A DNA stretch of 64,000 nt from Pseudanabaena frigida (lineage in GTDB: Bacteria; Cyanobacteriota; Cyanobacteriia; Pseudanabaenales; Pseudanabaenaceae): NCBI GenBank assembly GCA_003242085.1, contig QBML01000022.1, positions 1 through 64,000 on the forward strand. The letters run 5' to 3'. Below are positions 25,399-33,818 of the stretch, piece after piece; the first letter of the stretch is position 1; each line of letters opens with the position of its first letter. A model generated the notes under the pieces. It searched no databases, had not been told where the DNA came from, and was given only the letters and a program-made list of their open reading frames with translations. The translations under genes were made by a program, and so were the position numbers.

Positions 25399-27078
25399 CT
25401 AACTTAGCTTTCTTTCTAATCGTTGAAACTGAGTCGATCTGATAATTAGTATCATTACTAAAGCTGGTAAGAACATCATCTGCAATAAAATTTGCATTGT
25501 TCCGATCGCATATTCTATAGAAACAAGTCCTGCCTGCGCTTGTTGGATGATAACAATAACTAGAACGACTATTAAAATACCTAATAATTGAAAAGATCTG
25601 GGGCTAGGTCGCTCTATCCATTTTAATTTTAAGGGTTGTCGCAGCCACCTAATTAGCCATGCTGAAACTCTTACGCCAAAACTTATCACTATGCTCGGAT
25701 AAACAAGTTCTGGTAAAAATAGCAGAGTTATTTGCCAACTAGGAACCAATCCATTGCTGTAAATTGGGAACATTGCTGCACTAAATTCTTGAACTCGCGC
25801 ATAAATCAGGAAAATAGGAAGTTGCAAAATAAACTGAGGCACTCCTAACAGATAGAGAGGATAGTTAAAAATTTCCATACAACGTATGACTATTAACACG
25901 ATCGCATAGGCAATTGAGACAACCCCAATATATAGCCCACATAATCGAAAAAATGGAGTGAGAGAATGTGGTCTTTTAATTGCGTAGGTGGTAACAGGTA
26001 GGATAATTGCATTCACTAAAACCAAACTGGTTGCGATGCGTGGCGAAATTTGTTCAGACATTCCTAAGAAGAGAATCAAAGCCGCGATCGCAACTATTGC
26101 TAAAGCAAGCAATCGTGGTTTAGTATGCACAATCGTTAGATCGCGAATGCCATAACCAATCGTCATAACCATGCCAATTAGAGTCAAGAACGATCCTGAA
26201 ATTACCCAAAGTGTAATTGGGTTGACAGAGGTTTCTTTTAGTTCAAAGGCTTGCATAGACCATTGCACTGCTTCTCCGATTAAAGTTGGGTCAAATGGTT
26301 CCATCAAATGATCGGATGTTCCAGAAATAATTAGTTTTCGCGCCGTTCCATTTGAGAAATTGCCATATAATTTAAATTCTTTTGCTTTAACGCCAGTTGA
26401 CTGACTCAACATTTCGCGCATTGCATCAGGTGTATGAAACTCTTCGTACAATCCTATCCCCATAAATAAATTATTAGGTCTCGTAAGGTTAACATCAGCA
26501 CTCATACCTAAATCGAGAGTAACCCGAACTTTGGACGCATCAATCGGATCGGAGGCAAAGGCGATCGCTGTGGCTGCTCCCATCGAATGACCACCAATGC
26601 CAAGTCGATTGGGATCGAAACGTTCAGGATGTTTTTTCACATAAGCAAAGACAGCTCTAGCGTCTTCAAGGTTTTCCTCTACGCTGTAGTTTCGTGAATA
26701 AGATTCGCCGAAGCCTCCACTATCAAAAGATAAAGCTGCGATACCATGACGAGCTAATTCGATCGCGAGTGGTTCGACCATTTCTTTGGTGGAGCTGACT
26801 CCATGCCAGAGCATAATTGTGGGATAGGGAGATTTAACTTGTGGAGGAATATATAGTCTGCCAACTAGTTTGCGATCGGAATTGCTATTAGGTGATTTTT
26901 GGGGTTGGCTATTAGAAATATAGCTTTGAGAATGAGCGATCCGATCGCGCGGTAGATTGATAGTTTCGGTATTGATGGCGTAGGGATAAAAGGCTATGTT
27001 AAGAAATAAACCAATGCTTAGTACTAGAATCCCTACTATAATTGCCAAATGACGATTCCAAATACGTAATCTATACAT
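25399..27078 (-). CDS. Alpha/beta hydrolase fused to a polytopic membrane domain
   Basis: A 559-residue membrane protein. One TM helix at 10-31 is followed by an extracytoplasmic linker and an alpha/beta hydrolase domain (about 70-275). The nucleophile elbow is GGHSMG (Ser165), preceded by the oxyanion segment MLWHGVSS; the acid and His are probably in the LIISGTSDHLMEP region. From about residue 285 there are six or seven TM helices to the end. The hydrolase part should face the periplasm and resembles dienelactone-hydrolase or peptidase-like esterases. The substrate is unknown. I do not recognise the membrane domain. It is a monocistronic gene on the minus strand, with a 29-bp perfect hairpin just upstream. 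Confidence 0.8.
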   Translation of the reverse strand: MYRLRIWNRHLAIIVGILVLSIGLFLNIAFYPYAINTETINLPRDRIAHSQSYISNSQPQKSPNSNSDRKLVGRLYIPPQVKSPYPTIMLWHGVSSTKEMVEPLAIELARHGIAALSFDSGGFGESYSRNYSVEENLEDARAVFAYVKKHPERFDPNRLGIGGHSMGAATAIAFASDPIDASKVRVTLDLGMSADVNLTRPNNLFMGIGLYEEFHTPDAMREMLSQSTGVKAKEFKLYGNFSNGTARKLIISGTSDHLMEPFDPTLIGEAVQWSMQAFELKETSVNPITLWVISGSFLTLIGMVMTIGYGIRDLTIVHTKPRLLALAIVAIAALILFLGMSEQISPRIATSLVLVNAIILPVTTYAIKRPHSLTPFFRLCGLYIGVVSIAYAIVLIVIRCMEIFNYPLYLLGVPQFILQLPIFLIYARVQEFSAAMFPIYSNGLVPSWQITLLFLPELVYPSIVISFGVRVSAWLIRWLRQPLKLKWIERPSPRSFQLLGILIVVLVIVIIQQAQAGLVSIEYAIGTMQILLQMMFLPALVMILIIRSTQFQRLERKLS

Positions 27079-27122
27079 TTAATCAACCAAAATCTTCTAA
27101 CAACTTATAGCTTTGTACTGAA

Positions 27123-27187
27123 ACAGAAGCCAAGGAATTTCAAAAAATATTACTTCGCAATATTTTTTGAAATTCCTTGGCTTCTGT
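27123..27187. repeat. Perfect 29-bp inverted repeat
   Basis: Arms from ACAGAAGCCAAGGAATTTC onward pair perfectly over 29 bp with a 7-base loop ACTTCGC. It lies between the hydrolase gene and a small minus-strand gene, so it may end the latter's transcript. The remaining 27188-27470 shows no gene or clear signal. Confidence 0.85.
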
Positions 27188-27470
27188 AAAAAAATTAAGA
27201 CCTGACATGACAATTTCAGGCAGTGAAGCCGATTGATGATTGATTTTCACTAGTTAAGTAAAGTGGCATCCACAAGCAAAACATAATTAGTGATTTTAAA
27301 CTTAGGATAAGAGTGTAGTTGATTAAATGGATAGCGATCGCGAACTGTAGGATACAAACAAATTTAAAGATTGAAAACACTCAAAATACAATCGATAAAG
27401 CTATCAAACGAGGTATGAGAATTACGGTTTTTATTTTCACATTTGCATGGCTGTAGATTGTATTGCAGTT

Positions 27471-27656
27471 TCAAGAAGAAGTAGACAGCGTCAAATTGAA
27501 TGTCAGATTACTATTTTCAAATAAAGGTACTTCAGAGAATTTACTTGAAAAGCAGCTACAAGCATCCCACTTACTTTGAACTGGCACTGATAATAAATTG
27601 CAATGTCCGCCATTTCTGCCCCTTGGGTCGTAGTTTTTACAAAATCGACATTTCAT
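27471..27656 (-). CDS. Small cysteine-rich protein, conserved type in cyanobacteria
   Basis: A 61-residue protein whose start MKCRFCKNYDPRGRNGGHCN continues with LLSVPVQSKWDACSCF. Five cysteines (CxxC, HC, CxC) suggest a small metal-binding or redox fold. I recognise this pattern from short hypothetical proteins in many cyanobacteria, but know of no function. The ATG at 27656 is preferred because the conserved part begins there; an upstream ATG at 27677 would add MYVVEIA. The last 20 residues are low-complexity Ser/Thr/Asn. The gene appears monocistronic. Confidence 0.65.
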   Translation of the reverse strand: MKCRFCKNYDPRGRNGGHCNLLSVPVQSKWDACSCFSSKFSEVPLFENSNLTFNLTLSTSS

Positions 27657-27851
27657 AGCTATCTCTACCACATACAAATATGTACCAATCTACTTTCGCC
27701 TTTGTTGCTAATAAACTTTGTGATTAATTTGCATTTTTTTAGTGATCTCGATCGCTAAAATATAACTATGGTAAAAATTGCTATACAAAACTAATTTATA
27801 TTTGTGATTAGATAACAGTCACCAAGCCTATTACGACAAATCAAAACTAAA

Positions 27852-28553
27852 ATGGAGAACCAGCAGAGCTTTAACGATCCTTCAGTGACTATTTCGATCT
27901 CACGACGGGTAAAGCCTGAATGTAAAGCCGAATTTGAAGAGTTTCTAGCTGGTATCACCCTTGCCTGTGGTAAATTTCCCGGTCATCTGGGCAGTAATAT
28001 TTTCCGTCCTGTCAACGATGACGATCCAGAATATCGCATCATTTTTAAATTCGATCGCCTCAGTAACTTACGCCACTGGGAAAAATCGGCAGAGCGTCAG
28101 CAATGGTTTGCTATAGCCGAACCTCTTACTATTAGTCCTCCACAAATTCAGGTGCTTACAGGTTTAGAAACTTGGTTCACTCTCCCAGGCAAACCAGCGA
28201 TTACGCCACCGCCACGATACAAGATGGCTTTAGTTAGTTGGTTAGCAGTCTTTCCATTGATTACGATAATTTCTGCAACGTTTCAACAGTTTCTAATGCC
28301 GTTGCACTTGATATTGCGAGTTGCTGTTGTAACGGCGATCGCCGTGCCGACTATGACATATCTGCTAATGCCGCAAATGACCAAGTTGTTTTCATGGTGG
28401 CTATATCCAGAGCCAGCGATCGCAGTATCAACAACTAATCTAATCCCTGCGATCGCAGCCGATCGACCCCAACTTTCTCACCCTCTGCCCGAATTACAAA
28501 TTGTCGATCCAGATAACGATGCAAAAGTTGTTATTCCAATCAACTTGCAATAA
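27852..28553 (+). CDS. Antibiotic biosynthesis monooxygenase-like domain with membrane anchor
   Basis: A 233-residue protein. Residues 10-105 form an ABM-like ferredoxin fold (VTISISRRVKPECKAEFEEFLAGI, FRPVNDDDPEYRIIFKFD, LRHWEKSAERQQWF). Two TM helices follow (about 123-145 and 151-172), then a polar cytoplasmic-type tail. Proteins of this ABM-plus-TM type are common in bacteria and are not tied to antibiotic synthesis; the activity is unknown. It stands alone on the plus strand. Its stop is four bases from the stop of a convergent small gene. Confidence 0.82.
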   Translation: MENQQSFNDPSVTISISRRVKPECKAEFEEFLAGITLACGKFPGHLGSNIFRPVNDDDPEYRIIFKFDRLSNLRHWEKSAERQQWFAIAEPLTISPPQIQVLTGLETWFTLPGKPAITPPPRYKMALVSWLAVFPLITIISATFQQFLMPLHLILRVAVVTAIAVPTMTYLLMPQMTKLFSWWLYPEPAIAVSTTNLIPAIAADRPQLSHPLPELQIVDPDNDAKVVIPINLQ

Positions 28554-28556
28554 AAA

Positions 28557-28694
28557 TCAATAGCCACTGTCTGCAACACAAATTCCCTTGCATTTAATAC
28601 CGTTAGTTGCAGTGCGTAGACAATGCGGGCATAGAACTGTCTCTTCCTTCGTTTCTTGGCAAGGTTCTTGATTAGTTGGAAGTTGGCTATTCAT
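28557..28694 (-). CDS. Small CPHC/CKGIC protein, conserved type in cyanobacteria
   Basis: A 45-residue protein ending CPHCLRTATNGIKCKGICVADSGY. Four cysteines in CxxC and CxxxC arrangement suggest a single zinc site. I recognise this C-terminal sequence as a conserved small protein in cyanobacteria, with no known function. The ATG at 28694 is chosen because the conserved part follows; an upstream extension of 21 residues is possible. It converges tightly with the monooxygenase-like gene. Confidence 0.6.
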   Translation of the reverse strand: MNSQLPTNQEPCQETKEETVLCPHCLRTATNGIKCKGICVADSGY

Positions 28695-28795
28695 AGACTT
28701 GTTGATTATATGTACAGTCTGCGTAGTTTGGAAGCATTTCAATCTGTACTCTAGCACGTTGACTAAAGCTAGTTATGCTAGAACAAACCCAAAAT

Positions 28796-28838
28796 CCAAA
28801 AGAGAGTTGCGGCACTAAGCGCCGCAACTCTCTTTTGG
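28796..28838. repeat. Hairpin of the AGAGAGTTGCGG family
   Basis: A perfect 18-bp stem (CCAAAAGAGAGTTGCGGC) with a 7-base loop, followed by GTT. It matches the hairpins at 3859-3898 and 52109-52147. It lies between the small CPHC gene and the kinase pair, with no gene ending into it from the left on the plus strand, so it is better seen as a dispersed palindrome than as a dedicated terminator. Confidence 0.8.
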
Positions 28839-28926
28839 GTTAACTAAAATAGCTGTAATGCATACCTCATTTTCACTCAGATATAAGTATTGAAAGCAAG
28901 TAGTAATCAGATTTTAACCCATCTCC

Positions 28927-31014
28927 ATGACTAGCCCAAACTTCTACCTAGCCAAGCAGGGCGATCCAGATGCGATCGCTATATATCTCAATGAAAGACT
29001 GAGCAGGCAAGGTATCACCACCCAAGCTAAGCGCAATCAGGAATGTTTGGTATTGGCGATCGCCTCTGAGCAAATCGCCGATCGCGAGACTTTGGTAAAT
29101 GTGGTAAGACAAGAACTAATCGATCTTGAGTCGAGAAGTATTACAAAGGTGCGGATGGGCGCTAGACAACAGGGGCAAAAGGTTTTTGATTGGCAAGCTG
29201 AGTTTGATTTGGAGTATCCCAAGCCATTGCCTAAACTGGATCTGTCTCTAGCAATGGATGAGGAAGAAGAACCCAAAGATGGGTTACATGCAATTGGTGA
29301 TGTAATTCGCGATCGCTATCGGGTTTTGGAAATATTAGGACAGGGTGGTAATGGCATTACCTATGCAGCAACGGATTTACAGCAAAATAAAAAGATGGCA
29401 ATTAAGGCTCTATCATTACGCCATATGCATGATTGGAAGCAAATCGAGCTTTTTGAAAGAGAGGCTAAAGTTTTGTCTCAGCTCAATCATGAAGCTATTC
29501 CTAAGTATTTTGATTTCTTTACTATTGATACTGAGGAAGACCGTGCTTTTTATATTGTGCAGGAGTTAGCGCAGGGGCAAAATCTGGCGAAATTAGTTGA
29601 GGCGGGATGGCGTACTAATGAGAAGGGTGTTAAAAAAATTGCCGAACAGGTTTTAAATATCCTGATTTATTTGCATGGGCTAAGTCCTCCTGTAATTCAT
29701 CGCGATATTAAGCCGCATAATTTGATTTATGGTGATGATGGCAAGGTGTCGTTAGTCGACTTTGGCGCAGTACAGGATACCTATCGCAGCACAATGGCGA
29801 GGGGCAGTACGGTGATTGGCACGTTTGGCTATATGGCTCCCGAACAGTTTCGGGGTCAGGCTGTATCTGCAACGAATTTATATTCTTTGGGTGCAACGAT
29901 TCTATTTATCCTGACTCATCGTTCTCCTTCAGAGCTTCCACAAGAGAGATTGCGCTACGATTTTCGTTCTAAGATTCAAGTTTCGGAACAGTTTGCTGAT
30001 TGGTTGCAGAAGATGGTCGAGCCAGATCTTGATGATCGCTTTACTAGTGCAAGTGACTCTTTAAGCACTTTAAAGAGTAAAAGAATTGTTTGGAATCCGA
30101 CGAAGAAACTTTCTTGGCAAGCTTGGTTAGTAATATTTGGTATAGGTAGTATTTTGACTGCTTTCAGCATTTCTAACAAATGGGCTATCTTAGAATACTT
30201 TCAAATATATCCAAAGATTTGCAATGCGAAATTATACTGGAAAGATAAGTATGCAAGTTCTGCTGATATTCAAGAATTAATTGATTATGTTAAGCAAAGC
30301 AAAAAATTATCTAACAAGTTTCCAAGCGAATCTAATGAAGGAGATATTTGCGTAAGATTAAACCTTAATAGAAAAATACTTGATATTCTTAGTCAACGAG
30401 GTTTTCAACTTGACAATGAACAACTTTGGTTTTATGCAAAGTCTGAAGATACATTAGAATGGTTTCTATCCAAAAATATTGACATAAATACTAAAGACAA
30501 AGATGGCAGAACAGCTCTTGCTAATCTTGCTAACAGAGTAAATGATATAAACATTTTAAAATTTTTAATTCGAAATGGTGCAAGTATTAACAATCAAGAT
30601 AATAATCGAAATACTCCACTCAATAATGCGGCAAGGTATGCGAATAAGGAAATTATTAAAATCCTAATTGAAAATGGTGCGAATGTTAATAATCGAGGAG
30701 GTTATGGACAAACTCCTCTTTTTATGGCATCAATGTATGGAAATAAAGAAGCTGTCAAAATCTTAATTGAAAATGGTGCAGACGTTAATATCGGAAACAA
30801 TGATGAAATTAATTTTTATGGCAGCACTCCTCTTTTTGCTACATTTTTTGAAATAAATCTAGAAACAAAGATGGAAATCGTAAATATCTTAATTGAAAAT
30901 GGTGCGGACATTAATGCTAGAAATAGTAAGGGAGAGACTCCTCTCGCGATAGCAATATCTAAAGGAAAAAAAGAAATCGCAGATCTTCTAATTAAGAAAG
31001 GTGCGAAATTTTAG
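28927..31014 (+). CDS. Transmembrane Ser/Thr kinase with ankyrin repeats
   Basis: A 695-residue protein. The N-terminal 95 residues form a helical domain (DPDAIAIYLNERLSRQGI) that I recognise from other cyanobacterial proteins without a known role. The Hanks-type kinase domain follows: LGQGGNGITYA, MAIKAL, the catalytic HRDIKPHN with D260, DFGAVQD with D278, and the APE region GYMAPEQF. A TM helix near 397-416 separates it from an outer part that ends in about five ankyrin repeats (505-695, for example NILIENGADVN). If topology is as usual, the ankyrin repeats lie across the membrane from the kinase, which would make them a sensor. It is followed after 19 bp by a second kinase gene. Confidence 0.9.
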   Translation: MTSPNFYLAKQGDPDAIAIYLNERLSRQGITTQAKRNQECLVLAIASEQIADRETLVNVVRQELIDLESRSITKVRMGARQQGQKVFDWQAEFDLEYPKPLPKLDLSLAMDEEEEPKDGLHAIGDVIRDRYRVLEILGQGGNGITYAATDLQQNKKMAIKALSLRHMHDWKQIELFEREAKVLSQLNHEAIPKYFDFFTIDTEEDRAFYIVQELAQGQNLAKLVEAGWRTNEKGVKKIAEQVLNILIYLHGLSPPVIHRDIKPHNLIYGDDGKVSLVDFGAVQDTYRSTMARGSTVIGTFGYMAPEQFRGQAVSATNLYSLGATILFILTHRSPSELPQERLRYDFRSKIQVSEQFADWLQKMVEPDLDDRFTSASDSLSTLKSKRIVWNPTKKLSWQAWLVIFGIGSILTAFSISNKWAILEYFQIYPKICNAKLYWKDKYASSADIQELIDYVKQSKKLSNKFPSESNEGDICVRLNLNRKILDILSQRGFQLDNEQLWFYAKSEDTLEWFLSKNIDINTKDKDGRTALANLANRVNDINILKFLIRNGASINNQDNNRNTPLNNAARYANKEIIKILIENGANVNNRGGYGQTPLFMASMYGNKEAVKILIENGADVNIGNNDEINFYGSTPLFATFFEINLETKMEIVNILIENGADINARNSKGETPLAIAISKGKKEIADLLIKKGAKF

Positions 31015-31033
31015 ATTAAAGGACAGAGAATCA

Positions 31034-32464
31034 ATGAAATCAATTCACGTTATAGGAGATGTAGTAAAGGGAGAGTATCGAATTACTGGATTTCTTGGAC
31101 AAGGTGGTATTGCTACAACCTATAGTGCAATATCTCTAAATAATTTTCAAAAAGTTGCGATCAAAGTTATTGCTTTACAATCTCTAGAAAATTTTAAAAT
31201 GTTAGAACTTTTCGAGAGAGAAGCCAAAACTTTATCTCAACTTGATCACTTTGATATTCCAAAGTATATTGACTATTTCCAAATTGATAGACCGAGACAA
31301 AGACTTTTTTATATAGTTCAGCAATTAGCCGAGGGTAAAAATTTAGCTAATCTTATTGAACAAGGATGGAATCCTGATGAAATAGAAGTAAAACAAATTG
31401 CTGAGAGGATTTTAAACATTCTCGTTTATCTTCAACATTTTGTCCCGCCAGTCATTCACAGAGATATTAAGCCTCAAAATATTGTCTATCATCAATCTGC
31501 CGAATCCCAAGACAAGCACAAACTTTTTCTGGTGGATTTTGGTGCGGTGCAAGATAATTACCACAACTCTCTTACGGGTGGTAGTACAATTGTTGGTACT
31601 TATGGCTACATGGCTCCCGAACAATTTCGAGGTCAGGGAAAACTCAGTACGGATCTTTATGGATTGGGAGCAACCTTGATTTTTCTATTAACCCATCAGC
31701 ATCCATCTGAACTCCCACTAAAAAAATTAAAAATTGATTGGCGATCGCAGGTTAAGCTCGATAAACATTTTGAAACTTGGTTAGATAGGATGATCGAACC
31801 TGCGATTGAAGAAAGATTTATAGAGGCTGAGGAAGCATTAGCTGCTTTACGAAGAGAAAAAACATATAAAAGCTTCAATAGCAGAAAAAATGCTCGTCCT
31901 GCGAATAGTAAAATAGTTATAACAGAGAGTGAAACCAAGCAGGTTATTTCCATTCCGCCAATCCTTTTACGCAGCAACTACAGCCGCCTTTTCTCTGTTG
32001 TAACAATAATTTGGAACTTTTTCTTTTTGTTCTATGTTTGGGTGATTTTCGAGAAAACAATAAAAAGTGGAGATCTTACTTTAATACTAGATATTAACTC
32101 CTTTGTAACTATAATATTCACTGTATTAATTAGTTTATGGATTTTATCAGCATTTCTTAAAGCTTGCTTAATAGAAGCCTATATTGAGATTGATGCGTAC
32201 TCAGTTATTGTTAGACGTAGCATTTTTGGTTGGAGAATTCAAAATACTAGAGTAATAGGACAAGTTGCTCAAATATTACAAGCAAATCTCAAAAATACTC
32301 TGCTATCCATGAGGCGAGGTTCTCCCATTACTGTCTGCTCTTTAAAGATAAAACGCCGCAATATTTGCTTCGCTTCATTTCTTTCTGAAGAAGAAAAACA
32401 GTGGTTGATTGATGAGATTAAAGACTTTGTAGAAAAACAAAGACTAAAGTTAGAAGAAGGTTAG
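31034..32464 (+). CDS. Membrane Ser/Thr kinase, paralogue of the upstream kinase
   Basis: A 476-residue kinase. The ATG at 31034 follows an AAGGA; a GTG at 31001 overlapping the previous gene is less likely. Kinase motifs: LGQGGIATTYS, VAIKVIAL, HRDIKPQN (H142, D144), DFGAVQDN and GYMAPEQF. Two TM helices near 316-337 and 355-376 are followed by a C-terminal PH-like domain (YIEIDAYSVIVRRSIFGWRI) facing the cytoplasm. The kinase domain is closely similar to that of the gene before it, consistent with tandem duplication followed by a change of C-terminal module. The last 51 codons recur as a fragment at 35722-35877. Confidence 0.9.
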   Translation: MKSIHVIGDVVKGEYRITGFLGQGGIATTYSAISLNNFQKVAIKVIALQSLENFKMLELFEREAKTLSQLDHFDIPKYIDYFQIDRPRQRLFYIVQQLAEGKNLANLIEQGWNPDEIEVKQIAERILNILVYLQHFVPPVIHRDIKPQNIVYHQSAESQDKHKLFLVDFGAVQDNYHNSLTGGSTIVGTYGYMAPEQFRGQGKLSTDLYGLGATLIFLLTHQHPSELPLKKLKIDWRSQVKLDKHFETWLDRMIEPAIEERFIEAEEALAALRREKTYKSFNSRKNARPANSKIVITESETKQVISIPPILLRSNYSRLFSVVTIIWNFFFLFYVWVIFEKTIKSGDLTLILDINSFVTIIFTVLISLWILSAFLKACLIEAYIEIDAYSVIVRRSIFGWRIQNTRVIGQVAQILQANLKNTLLSMRRGSPITVCSLKIKRRNICFASFLSEEEKQWLIDEIKDFVEKQRLKLEEG

Positions 32465-32532
32465 ATTTGGATACTCCAAATCTGCCAATCTTTGAATCAA
32501 GATTTTATGGTGGCTGATGTACAGGGGCAGCC

Positions 32533-33543
32533 CTAATCTTCTGCTATCACATTCTTCTGAGTAAAATAAGTATCTGAATTGGTGGCGTAATCTCGAATTT
32601 TAGCTACAACAGGTAGAGAGTCTAGACCTTGATTAACTAAATCAGGAACCTGAGCTAGACTCTCAATAATAGTATCTGCGAAATTATAGTTTGAGTCCTC
32701 ACCATATTGCAGAGTCAAATACTCCAATATCTCTAATGTGTAATCAGGAAAATTCATGATGTCAGCAATACAAGCTAATTTTAGCAATCGCTCTGGGGAC
32801 TGCAATTTTTTATCAACATTTTCACAAATTAGATCGCGAAAATAGAAGGCTTCGCCCCAAAGTAATTGACCAGCTCTTGATGTTGAACGAATTGGCGATC
32901 GCTTACGCAGTCGATAAGACTGAGCTATATCAAACAATGTAAAATCATGCTTCCTCAAGAAGGTGTCAACATCAGCAAATAAAGGTTGATTGGAGTATAT
33001 ATGTGAAAATTCCACCTCAATTTGGATCGCTAAAGTATCATTTAGAATCTGGCTAGCACCTTCTAGAACATCTAGATCCGCACCTTGGACATCAATTTGA
33101 AGAAAATCAATTTCATTAATCCCTTCATTTTGACAGAAGTCATCTAAAGTTGTGGTATCAATTTCAAAACTAAAATCTAAATCAACCAGCTCTGAAAGTC
33201 TCACAAAACGTGCTAAATATGGTTCATTGGGGGGATATAGAGAACTACACATAGGATGTTTGGTGACATAGAGAGTTCTCTCTTCGATCGCTTTCCCAAG
33301 TGCCAAAGGAATATGTATTTCTTGCCAGTTAATGTGTCTTGCCTCAATGTCTGCATTAGCCTCATCACAAGCGTCTGCATCTGCATCAAATCCATAAATA
33401 CTTAAATTGGGTGCAAATATCTGCCATCCTTGGCTAGCATAATCATCCTGAATATATAGCTTGCGCGATCCGACATTACAAATCGTGATATGAATATTTT
33501 CTAAATATCCATTCTTTTTTAAATTGTCTAGGAAAAAAGCCAT
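32533..33543 (-). CDS. FkbM-family methyltransferase
   Basis: A 336-residue SAM-dependent methyltransferase. The SAM region reads ITICNVGSRKLY and LSIYGFDADADACDEAN, and the typical FkbM end segment is IDFLQIDVQGADLDVLEGAS. The normal glycine-rich loop (VGANxG) is replaced by NVGSRKL, so cofactor binding may be unusual. A C-terminal extension (about 230-336) contains LLWGEAFYFRDLI, seen in related proteins. It usually O-methylates sugars or small molecules; the substrate is unknown. It is convergent with the kinase gene and divergent from a second FkbM gene. Confidence 0.85.
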   Translation of the reverse strand: MAFFLDNLKKNGYLENIHITICNVGSRKLYIQDDYASQGWQIFAPNLSIYGFDADADACDEANADIEARHINWQEIHIPLALGKAIEERTLYVTKHPMCSSLYPPNEPYLARFVRLSELVDLDFSFEIDTTTLDDFCQNEGINEIDFLQIDVQGADLDVLEGASQILNDTLAIQIEVEFSHIYSNQPLFADVDTFLRKHDFTLFDIAQSYRLRKRSPIRSTSRAGQLLWGEAFYFRDLICENVDKKLQSPERLLKLACIADIMNFPDYTLEILEYLTLQYGEDSNYNFADTIIESLAQVPDLVNQGLDSLPVVAKIRDYATNSDTYFTQKNVIAED

Positions 33544-33628
33544 ATATAATTACCTTGATGGATAACTTGAGCGAATTAATAACTTTGTAAAAGTTGTGAT
33601 ACAGGCTGTTTAGGCTTCATATAGTACA

Positions 33629-33679
33629 ATAAATTTTTGAAAAGTGTTGCCTCGCAACACTTTTCAAAAATTTATTGGG
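33629..33679. repeat. Perfect 24-bp hairpin, GTGTTG/CAACAC family
   Basis: Arms beginning CAATAAATTTTTGAAAAGTG pair perfectly over 24 bp around CTC. It lies between the divergent FkbM genes, where no transcript should end, so it is not a simple terminator. A similar hairpin is at 35490-35530 on the other side of the plus-strand FkbM gene. Confidence 0.8.
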
Positions 33680-33818
33680 TTTTGAGAAAGCGCAAAGATC
33701 TGTATTAATTAAAACATTAGCAAATGTTAGCTAAAATAAGTTTAAGATGTTCTACCATGCCTTGAACTCCATGACATATTGTTCAGACGTAAAGGAATTA
33801 TTGAATTAGGGTCATTCA

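Noticed and set aside
33629..33679. Rho-independent terminator
   Set aside because: The stem is perfect, but it lies between divergent genes with no transcript ending there, so it is listed as a repeat.
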